NCBI GenBank assembly: GCA_031769625.1
Contig: JAUIMM010000576.1
Location: 62,001-126,000 of the forward strand
DNA: 64,000 nt
DNA from: Taudactylus pleione
Taxonomy: Eukaryota; Chordata; Amphibia; Anura; Myobatrachidae
Direction of reading: 5' to 3'
In this document: positions 55,815 to 64,000 of the stretch, piece by piece
Layout of the letters: every line of letters starts with the position of its first letter
Numbering within the stretch: the first letter of the stretch is position 1
Notes under the pieces: generated by a model
Databases searched by the model: none
The model's input: the letters and a program-made list of their open reading frames with translations, nothing else
Told to the model about the DNA's origin: nothing
Position numbers and translations under genes: made by a program

Positions 55815-56936
55815 AGGGGGGGGTTAAGTTAGGGTGAGTTTTAGGGTCTGGCACTAAGAGAGGGTTAGGGTAGAGTGAATATTAGGGTTAGGCACTAAGG
55901 GAGAGTTAGGGTGAGTATTAGGGTTAGGCACTAGGGGATGGTTAGAGTGAGTATTAGGGTTAGGCACTAGGGGAGGGTTAGGGTGAGTATTAGGGTTAGG
56001 CACTAGGGGAGGGTTAGGGTGAGTATTAGGGTTAGGCACTAGGGGAGAGTTAGGTTAGGGTGAGTATTAGGGTTAGGGGTTAGGGTTTGGCACTAAGGGA
56101 GGGTTAGCTTAGAGTGAGTATTAGGGTTAGGCACTAGGGGAGGGTTAAGTTAGGGTGAGTATTAGGGTTTGGCACTAAGAGAGGGTTAGGATAGAGTGAA
56201 TATTAGGGTTAGGTACTAAGGGAGGGTTAGGTTAGAGTGAGTATTAGGATTAGTCGCTAAGGGAGGGTTAGGGTGAGTATTAGGGTTAGGCACTAGGGGA
56301 GGGTTAGGTTAGAGTGAGTATTAGTGTTAGGCACTAGGGGAGGGTTAGGTTAGGGTGAGTATTAGGGTTAAGGGTTAGGGTTTGGCACTAAGGGAGGGTT
56401 AGGTTAGAGTGAGTATTAGGGTTAAGGGTTAGGGTGAATATTAAGGTTAGGCACTAGAGGAGGGTTAGGGTGAGTATTAAGGTTAGGCACTAGGGGAGGG
56501 TTAGGGTGAGTATTAGGGTTAGGCACTAGGGGATGGTTAGGGTGAGTATTAGGGTTAGGCACTAGGGGAGGGTTAGGGTGAGTATTAGGGTTAGGTACTA
56601 GGGGAGTGTTAGGGTGAGTATTAGGGTTATGCACTATTGGAGGGTTAGGGTGAATATTAAGGTTAGGCACTAGGGGATGGTTAGGGTGAGTATTAGGGTT
56701 AGGCACTAGGGGAGGGTTAGGGTGAATATTACGGTTAGGCACTAGTGAAGGGTTAGGTACTAGGGGAGGGTTAGGGTGAGTATTAGGTTTAGACACTAGG
56801 GGATGGTTAGGGTGAGTATTAGGGTTAGGCACTAGGGGAGGGTTAGGGTGAGTATTAGGGTTAGGCACTATTGGAGGGTTAGGGTGAATATTAGGGTTAG
56901 GCACTAGGGGAGGGTTAGGGTGAGTATTACGGAAGA

Positions 56937-57206
56937 GTTAGGCTGCGGGAAAGGACGGTTAGGGTTAAAAAAAAATGTAATCCAGACATTTTTCTAAATT
57001 AATTAGAAACAAAAAACTGAAAATAAGATTGCATTAGTATTCGCACCCTTGCTATATACATACTAGGTTACCTCTGAGGCACCAGAGACTTTTTCTCACA
57101 ATAGTAACATTGCTAATACTTTATGCGGTTGCCGTGCGTATGCATTAATTAGCATATATTCGCAATGGCCGAGTGCGTGCATGCGCACACTTGAATCAGG
57201 AACTCA
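56937..57206. other. Intergenic, partial MITE remnants
   Basis: An A-run lies at 56969-56977. Words such as GTGCGTGCATGCGCACACTTGAATCAGGA-like sequence (57171-57200) may be the right end of a Harbinger-like relative. No gene. Confidence 0.3.
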
Positions 57207-57808
57207 GGACCTCATTCAGAGTCGGTCGTTGCGGCCGCACAGTCGTAAGGTAAAAGGGGCCGGATATACAAATGAAGCGCTCGCAAGTTGCGCCGTTAAA
57301 ATGGGATCGTTAGCTGGACGAGCGAGGGTATGGATGCGGCCGTAAGACTAAAAATACGCCCCCTTCTCGTTCCCATTACATGTGATCTCCGGGCATATAG
57401 GGATTAATCGAGACCATAGGGAACCATCGGAGCTGCTCGCAGAGCTTAAGGTTGACCATACCCTCTCTTAAGCACTACGATCTAGTCAGTGTAAAAACCT
57501 CCCATGTCACATGTACCATGACACTACTTAGTTAATTATGCACTCCCATAAAACGCCGTTTGCATAGTCAGGCATGCCTGCGTTCGGATCTCCACTCCCC
57601 CGTTCACAAGCACCTTCCCCTGTTACCACCCACAAACGCCTCATCCTGTCACTCAAACTAACGACCTGGCCAAGTTCAAGGAGAGAGCAATTTCTGATCG
57701 TGATAGCTAGTTTGCGCACGTGCATTGCGAATTTTACGAATCCGCAGTTTAGCGAGCATCGGTGGCGTACGACCGAGCGGCCGCAACGACCGACTCTGAA
57801 TGAGGTCC
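57207..57808. mobile_element. Harbinger-like MITE, A type (602 bp)
   Basis: Ends GGACCTCATTCAGAGTCGG and CCGACTCTGAATGAGGTCC with the TCA duplication (57204-57206, 57809-57811). Inner words are shared with 5182 and 62075. Confidence 0.85.
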
Positions 57809-58062
57809 TCAGTCACTAATCTGGGTAGAAAGGCAGAGTTCCGATACAAGCCACCTGTGCCATGCCTCGTGCCTCAATGCCTCATTATCCTTCATCTGTG
57901 GCTTTATACCAATTCTCTTGTGACAAAAATACTAATCTAGTGTGCCCTGGTGCACTACAGAGGACTTTGTATGCGGCTACAATGTGAATAAGATGCAAAA
58001 TTCAGAATAAAGTATGATTACTACTATGGCGCAAAAATACCAGGTGACTGAGGACAAATCTC

Positions 58063-59700
58063 TATGGGGATGTATACAGATCTATGGGGTTATATACAGA
58101 TCTATGGTGTTATATACAGATATATGGAGGTATACAGATGTATGGGGATGTTTACAGATCTATGGGGTTATATACAGATCTATGGTGTTATATACAGATC
58201 TATGGTGGTATACAGATGTATGGGGTGTATACAGATGTATGGGGTTATATACAGATGTATGGGGGTGTATACAGATCTATGGAGGTATACAGATGTATGG
58301 GGGTGTATACAGATCTATGGAGGTATACAGATCTATGGGGTTATATACAGATCTATGGGGGTATTATACAGATGTATGGGGTGTATACAGATGTATGGGG
58401 TTATATACAGATGTATGGGGGTGTATACAGATCTATGGAGGTATACAGATGTATGGGGGTGTATACAGATCTATGGAGGTGTATACAGATTTACGGGAGT
58501 ATACAGATGTATGGGGGTGTATACAGATCTATGGAGGTATACAGATGTATGGGGGTGTATACAGATCTATGGAGGTATACAGATCTATGGGGTTATATAC
58601 AGATCTATGGGGGTATTATACAGATGTATGGGGGTGTATACAGATCTATGGTGTTATATACAGATCTATGGTGGTATACAGATGTATGGGGGTGTATACA
58701 GATCTATGGAGGTATACAGATGTATGGGGCTATATACAGATGTATGGGGGTGTATACAGATCTATGGAGGTATACAGATGTATGGGGATGTTTACAGATC
58801 TATGGAGGTATACAGATTTATGGGGTGTATACAGATCTATGGGGGTATACAGATCAATGGGGGTGTATACAGATTTACGGGAGTATACAGATGTATGGGG
58901 GTGTATACAGATCTATGGAGGTATACAGATTTATGGGGTGTATACAGATCTATGGAGGTATACAGATATATGGGAATGTATACAGATGTACGGGGCTATA
59001 TACAGATGTATGGGGCTATATACAGATGTATGGGGATGTATACAGATATATGGGGATGTATACAGATGTATGGGGATGTATACAAATGAATGGGGATGTA
59101 TACAGATATATGGGGCTATATACAGATGTATGGGGATGTGTACAGATGTATGGGGCTATATACAGATGTATGGGGCTATATACAGATGTATGGGGATGTA
59201 TACAGATATATGGGGATGTATACTGATGTATGGGGGTGTATACAGAGGTATGGTGTTATACACAGATGTATACAAATGTATGGGGATGTATACAGATGTA
59301 TGGGGTTATACACAGATGTATGGGGATGTATACAGATGTATGGGGATGTATACAGATCTATAGGGATGTATACAGATGTTTGGGTGTATACAGATGTATG
59401 GGGGTATATACAAATCTATGAGGGTGTATACAGATGTATGGGGATGTATACAGATGTATGGGGGTATATAAAAAATCTATGAGGGTGTATACAGATGTAT
59501 GGGGATGTATACAGATGTATGGGGATGTATACAGATCTATAGGGATGTATACAGATGTTTGGGTGTATACAGATGTATGGGGGTACATACAGATGTATGG
59601 GGGTGTATGCCTATGTATGGGGATGTATATAGATGCATGGGGATGTATACAGATGTATGGGGATGTATACAGATGTCTGGGGGCGTATACAGATGTATGG
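58063..59700. repeat. GTATACAGATCTATGGG minisatellite, 1.6 kb
   Basis: Units of about 18-22 bp reading GTATACAGATGTATGGGGAT or GTATACAGATCTATGGAG, with larger blocks repeated (a block containing GGGGGTATTATACAGATGTA recurs at about 249 bp). The first half is rich in AGATCT units, the second in AGATGT. Units without stops give long tyrosine/glycine-rich frames in all plus frames (up to 449 residues); none has other coding evidence. Confidence 0.95.
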
Positions 59701-59736
59701 AGAGAGAGAGAGACTCATCTGGTTGGGGCACTGGGG

Positions 59737-60557
59737 CAGGGACGTGCAGTCAGGGGAGGGGAGGCACTCACTCACCAGCTTTGTTGAGCTCCCTGGGACT
59801 GCAAGGAGAGGGGAGATGAGGCAGCTACAGCTCGGCCTCGCTTCTTTATAGGGATGGCCATCGACCATCATGATTCATAATCATCGATGGTGTATGGCTG
59901 ATGTTGAATGCTTTTGCCATCGATGGGGGAGAACCAGATTTTTTTCCCTAGATCGATGTCTAAGCATAACGAAATGTTGTTTTTTGTTTTTTTTACAAGG
60001 TGTCGGGACACTGAGCATAGCTGCGCCCCCTGGCACCATCTAAATCCCGCCCTTAGGTTCTGATTGGCCCTTAGGCCAGTCAATAAAAAAAAGGGATGAC
60101 CATCAGTTGGTGAAACCATCGATGGTCATCCATTGCATAGTTGGCAGCCATCGCTGGCTACTTGCAATTTTGCCATTGATGGTAACCATCGATGATAACC
60201 ACACCGATGGCCATCCCCACTTCTGTACAGTCAGATACTGCTTTCAGAGTTGGGTGCGGGGCCACACCAGAGGCAGTAGGCTCCACAGAAAGAGAGCTAA
60301 TAGAGGCATGCCTCTGAATAGGGGGGGGGGGGGGCGCGTGCCTGATGGACACCTTGGATGTGTCATGTGACCAGGAAGTGCACTGCAGTGTTTAGAGATT
60401 GGAGCTCAGTCGGCAGCACCAGGAGAAGATACAGTGATGCAGATAGGAGAATCAATGCACACTAAAGCTTAGTGTAGTGAGGGGAGAGTTACAGTGAGTA
60501 GGGGGTGTGACAGGCTCCCAGCACTCAGACCCATCTCCATGTGACCTCACGTCACTG
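59737..60557. mobile_element. hAT element (821 bp) with perfect 8-bp TSD
   Basis: Left end CAGGGACGTGCAGTCA, right end (reverse complement CAGTGACGTGAGGTCA). CACTGGGG is perfectly duplicated at 59729-59736 and 60558-60565. It contains the nested MITE 59851-60217 and a run of 14 G at 60321-60334. No transposase. Confidence 0.83.
59851..60217. mobile_element. GGGATGGCCATC-type MITE nested in hAT (367 bp)
   Basis: Starts GGGATGGCCATCGACCATCA after TA and ends GATGGCCATCCC before CA (probably a mutated TA). Related to 32785-33144. Many ATCGATGGT inverted words. Confidence 0.7.
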
Positions 60558-60561
60558 CACT

Positions 60562-60726
60562 GGGGGAGGTGTATCAAAGCTTCTAAAGAGTGGTCAAGTT
60601 GCCCAAAGCAACCAATCAGCTCCTACTCCTGACTTTATAGAATGTGCTGGATAAATGCCAGTCTAGAAGCTGACTAATTGCTATGAGCACCTCCTCCCCT
60701 CTATGAAGCTTCGATACATCTCCCCC
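60562..60726. mobile_element. Foldback MITE (165 bp)
   Basis: The left arm GGGGGAGGTGTATCAAAGCT pairs with the right arm AGCTTCGATACATCTCCCCC; inner words CAACCAATCAGCTCC and AGCTGACTAATTGCT also pair. The hAT above inserted at its left edge, since the 8-bp duplication uses its first G bases. Confidence 0.75.
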
Positions 60727-61555
60727 ACCGTCGTAAGTATATAGGAGGTGATTTTCACTGTCTCTAATAGAGTGGGACATTAATACTCTATTACCATTTA
60801 CATTCTAACAGCTGCCCCGGTGATCAGATCTGAAAGGATACTGTATATATTACTTTTATCCTTCATATACATTTCAATATTGCTGTAAGCAGTACAAGAT
60901 CTCTGTAAGGATTTCATAAATAAGGCATAATCTGAGATATTAGCCCTAAGACACATTGCTGTTTATATTCATCAGCATTAATCTATTCTATCAGCAGGTA
61001 GTGTGCCCATAATGTATAATAATACCTCATTAATAAATACGTTTAGAGCCCTGTAATACAGCGTTTGGCTGACACGATGTAGAGCAGCACAAGCCCCAAG
61101 CAAGGAAAATGTCCTGTATACAAGGTTCCACTAGGAAAGAGTTTATCCTCCAGAAATAAATAAGTAATTAGATGCAGCAATAGCGGTTCCAGGCATGTAA
61201 TGTCACTTAGGCCAAATACATCTGAATAATATGTTACTTGCAGATTGGAGTCACGTCATTATGCACAATTACTGTATGCGCTATACTCCTAGCGAGGAGA
61301 CCTGGAGGATACAGCGCGCCCATACTAATCCTCTCCGGTGCCGGAAGAGGCCTCTGGCTGAATTGATTGATTTTTTATTTAATTTTCCCTTTTTTTACCG
61401 TTTCTGCTCAGTAGTTGAAGCGTTTGTGACTGTATAAGGAGTAATGAGGGTCTGCGTGTAACAAACAAATGCATCGGATATAAATGAAAATATTGTAACA
61501 TTCACAAATAACGATATAGACATTTCCATACTGTCACAATGCAATGAAAGCGTAA
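60727..61555. other. Single-copy DNA, possible conserved noncoding part 60880-61200
   Basis: Complex AT-rich sequence (GCATTAATCTATTCTATCAG, CCTCATTAATAAATACG). No gene; the frame at 61231-61437 lacks protein character. Confidence 0.25.
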
Positions 61556-61558
61556 TTA

Positions 61559-62071
61559 GGGCCTGATTCACTACGGGACGCTATTCTGCTTATACGCCCG
61601 CAACGCAGTTGCTAAAATCAGCGGTGATATGGAAATGTGTGCATTCGCATTGCGATCGCAGCCTGACATAAGGACGCCCACTTCCCCTTACATCCGTATA
61701 CTTGGCAACATAGCGAAACAATCGGTAGCATCGGACCCATACGCACAGATAAGGCAGGTCAGACCCTACTCCGGAATTGCTTACTTATGCACACGCTATG
61801 AGGCCTCAGGTTGCGCACTGTATCGCAGTGGCTAATTTATGCACGCCCCTGCAACGCCGTTGAAATGCACTGGCACGCCTGCGTTCTCCCGACCAACAAA
61901 CGGCACTTCCTGTCAATCACACGCCATGTGACTGCATATCCTCTGCCATCGCAGTCCCAATCGCAGCGTCTGGTTCGGGCACGCACACTGGGATGTATAC
62001 GCATGCGCAGTGCAAATTAATCGGCCAATTGCGTGCGTATAAGCAACTGCGACAATTGCTGAATCTTGGCC
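61559..62071. mobile_element. Harbinger-like MITE, C type (513 bp)
   Basis: Starts GGGCCTGATTCACTACGGG after TTA (61556-61558) and ends GCTGAATCTTGGCC before TTA (62072-62074). A different body from types A and B, shared with the fragment at 13131-13432. Confidence 0.8.
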
Positions 62072-62074
62072 TTA

Positions 62075-62673
62075 GGGCCTGATTCAGAGCCGCTCGTAAG
62101 CGGCCGCTCGTTCGCTCCGAGCGATGTTTGCACAACTGCGCATGCGTACGGATCGTTATACGCATGCGCGAACCAGTCAGTGCGGTCGAAATTCATGTGC
62201 TCGCAAAATAGCGAATGCCTGATAATTTGAGTGACAGGAGGAGGCGTTTGTGGGTGGTAACAGGGGAAGGTGCTTAAAAACGGGGAGTGGAGATCCGATC
62301 GCAGGCGTGCTTAAAGGTCAAAACGGGCGTTTTATGGGTGTGCATAATTAATACAGCAGCGTCATTGACCACGTCACTGGGTTATTTTATAGTCAGAACT
62401 GCTCGCAAAATTGTGGTAGCAAAAACCAACCACAAGAATAGCGAGCAGCTCATACCCTGGTCGATGTACTCGATTAATCTAATAAATAGCGGACATAACG
62501 TAGGATGCGAGCGGCCAGGGGGCGTAGTTTCCCAAAAAACGACCGCAAGTTTTGTTCGCTCGTTCAGACCTAGAGGCGTGAACAGACCGGAAAGAGCGAA
62601 CGGTTCATTTGAATAGCCACCCCTATTTTCTGGACGAGCGAGCGCTAATTGCATCCGGCTCTGAATCAGATCC
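62075..62673. mobile_element. Harbinger-like MITE, A type (599 bp)
   Basis: Starts GGGCCTGATTCAGAGCC and ends GGCTCTGAATCAGATCC, with TTA on both sides (62072-62074, 62674-62676). The left TTA is shared with the previous element, so one of the two inserted into the target duplication of the other. Close relative of 38613-39210. Confidence 0.88.
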
Positions 62674-62701
62674 TTAGTCCACTTCCATTGACTATTTAAA
62701 T

Positions 62702-63125
62702 CAGGAGTGAGCAATAAGTAGCCCTCCAGCTGTTGTTGAACTACACATCCCAGCAGGGACTTATAATGGGTGCAGTGTGTGCGGGGCACACCCGCACCAC
62801 ACACCCTACACCCATATTATTAATACTTACCTCTCCAGAGTCCCACGTCAGCGCTGAAAAAATTGCCTGCAAAATGGCCGCCGTGCCATTTTCCTGGTGA
62901 CCTGCGCAGACGCCGTAGACTCTGAGCATACTACTAGTCCCGCAGAGAGAGGAGGGGGCCCCGGACGGAGACTGCACATGGCCCCCTCCTCTTTTAATAC
63001 GCCCCTGCATCCCAGCATGCCCTTCAACAGTATTAGCATGGTCAAATAGCAAAACTGTGGCAGAGCATGCTGGGATGTGTAGTTCTACAACAACAGGGGG
63101 GGGGTCCGTGTTTTGCCCACCCCTG
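62702..63125. mobile_element. hAT MITE (outer), perfect 8-bp TSD
   Basis: Left end CAGGAGTGAGCAA, right end GCCCACCCCTG; ATTTAAAT is duplicated perfectly at 62694-62701 and 63126-63133. The inner pair CTACACATCCCAGCA / TGCTGGGATGTGTAG makes it palindromic. Split by the inner hAT at 62754. Confidence 0.87.
62754..63007. mobile_element. hAT MITE (inner, 254 bp), perfect 8-bp TSD
   Basis: Starts CAGGGACTTATAATGG and ends TTAATACGCCCCTG; CATCCCAG is duplicated perfectly at 62746-62753 and 63008-63015. Inserted into 62702-63125, so it is younger. Confidence 0.87.
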
Positions 63126-63133
63126 ATTTAAAT

Positions 63134-63345
63134 ACAGATTTTATTATTGTTTATTTATGGATCGCCATCATTTTTATTTTGAGGTTATAATCCAATTAGT
63201 AAGTTTTTAGGGCGTGAGACCACCCAGAGGAAACCCACACACAAACATGGGGAGGACATATAAACCCCACACAGATAGCCCATGGCTGGGAATTGAACTG
63301 TGAAGCAGCAATGCTAACCCTTACACTGCCGTGCTGTCCATGTAT
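63134..63345 (-). mobile_element. tRNA-derived SINE (DANA/V-SINE-like)
   Basis: On the minus strand the head reads GACAGCACGGCAGTGTAAGG, GTTAGCATTGCTGCTTCAC and a B-box-like GTTCAATTCCC, followed by the body TATGTCCTCCCCATGTTTG, GTGGGTTTCCTCTGGGTGG. This is the order of the zebrafish DANA-type SINE: tRNA-like promoter, then a GTTCTCCCCGTGTTTGC-type body. The A box is degenerate and the copy is old. Confidence 0.6.
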
Positions 63346-64000
63346 CTCTGAGATACAGTATACATCTCAATACTGAAACTCCCAGCGCAGGGTGGACGTA
63401 GCCAACGTATAACAGTGCGACGCTCCGCATGTCAGGATGAAATATGGACTCTGTAACGTTATTCATAGAGAAACCATTGTGCTCCGGCAGCAATGATCCT
63501 GTATCTCTGTTCCCATAATGACATACGCGCAGGGTACAGAGTTCTGTCATACTATAAATCACATGTCAATAACACCATTCCCATCACTGCGATTCTCAGC
63601 CTCAGCAACACGCTGCGAGCTTGGGGGGGTGCCAGTTATGCAAATATATACTGTATAATATCTGTGCCAGCTTATCTGTGCCACCACCAATGCCATTCCC
63701 CAGAAACGCTTTCCATTCTTCCGCCTAGATACAATTAGTACAAAGGGAACCCAATTGTTTGTTGCCGTTATTGTTTATCGTATTTAACGGAAAGTAAATT
63801 GAGGCTTGGTTGCTGCTTTTGATAGCCAGCAAATTAACTCTATCATGGCAGGTCGCGTTCATTCATACACATTCACATTCCAATGTGATGCAAACGATTT
63901 ATAATGCATCAGGGGAAGTACGGCTCTTCTGGCCTTTGCCCTTCCCAAAAAACTGGTAAACCCCTCCTACAGGGGCGAAAACAGCTCCTTATGAACGCAC
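63346..64000. other. Single-copy DNA, conserved-looking tail 63720-63960
   Basis: No gene. The end has complex AT-rich sequence (TTGTTTGCCGTTATTG-like and CAAATTAACTCTATCATGGC, CAAACGATTTATAATGCATC) that resembles conserved noncoding DNA by appearance only. Confidence 0.25.

Larger units (their letters stand above)
53692..56936. repeat. TTAGGG-rich 36-bp minisatellite within a MITE-like element, 3.2 kb
   Basis: It begins GTAGTCAGGATCCCGACGAT, the same end as the 2650-3095 family in reverse. It then runs as tandem TTAGGGTTAGGCACTAGGGG plus AGGGTTAGGGTGAGTA units with many length variants. Telomere-like TTAGGGTTAG occurs in nearly every unit but never as a pure (TTAGGG)n. Interrupted by two hAT copies (54346, 55474). 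Segments are duplicated, for example 54725-54910 and 55854-56039 are near identical at an offset of 1129. Proline/asparagine-rich minus frames are artefacts. Confidence 0.93.

Noticed and set aside
56422..56904. Proline/asparagine-rich minus-strand frame (160 residues)
   Set aside because: Reverse reading of the TTAGGG-rich 36-bp array.
53692..56936. True telomere or chromosome end
   Set aside because: TTAGGG occurs only inside longer degenerate 36-bp units, never as a pure run, and ordinary sequence continues on both sides.
58014..59363. 449-residue Tyr/Gly-rich repeat protein
   Set aside because: All three plus frames of the same minisatellite are open with the same residues, so this is repeat arithmetic, not a gene.

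Overview
This looks like a non-coding stretch of a large, repeat-rich vertebrate genome. I find no host protein-coding gene, no rRNA and no tRNA gene. The only true coding sequences belong to one LTR retrotransposon. The repeat mix is a Sushi-type chromodomain Ty3/gypsy element, many hAT and PIF/Harbinger MITEs, a Tc1/mariner end, an L2-type LINE tail and a DANA/V-SINE-like tRNA-derived SINE. This mix fits an amphibian (probably a frog) or another non-mammalian, non-avian vertebrate. That placement is inference; no species-diagnostic gene is present.

Layout. 1-3.2 kb: a fragment of a hAT-like element whose interior has expanded into a 1.7 kb CAGACATA microsatellite, then GATA microsatellites and a MITE with a CCCTAA-rich core. 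3.2-15.5 kb: largely single-copy DNA with scattered MITEs (hAT at 6677 and 11547; Harbinger at 5182, 7772 and 13917) and two minisatellites. 15593-22248: a nearly complete Sushi-like LTR retrotransposon with a 5-bp target duplication, LTRs differing at 3 of 593 compared non-array bases, a 49-bp tandem array inside each LTR (14 versus 11 units), a probable self-priming PBS, and a gag-pol junction with a textbook -1 frameshift signal. Three single-base indels break gag and pol. 22-34 kb: Tc1, L2 and other fragments, a 2.4 kb 21-bp minisatellite, and a cluster of four hairpin-chain MITEs. 34.5-37.8 kb: a CCCTAA-type array and a 25-bp array. 38-42.3 kb: nested MITEs, a conserved-looking AT-rich island and a 1.5 kb hAT element. 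42.5-53.0 kb: an 8.9 kb satellite of 61/62-bp units, split by a 1.56 kb insertion. 53.7-56.9 kb: a TTAGGG-rich array carrying two hAT copies within a local duplication. 58-59.7 kb: a further minisatellite. 59.7-64 kb: nested hAT elements, Harbinger MITEs inserted side by side, and a SINE.

The parts do not form a pathway. What links them is transposition and tandem expansion. Several arrays sit inside or beside transposon bodies, and many insertions can be ordered by nesting because their target duplications are readable. The most informative functional reading is the retrotransposon's RNA-level control: self-primed reverse transcription, a hairpin-rich leader, and GGGAAAC frameshifting of the type known in Sushi elements and in the domesticated gene PEG10. 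The most unusual architecture is the roughly 540-bp MITE family built as a chain of about twelve different hairpins. All very long open frames outside 16.8-21.4 kb are by-products of tandem repeats whose unit lacks stop codons.
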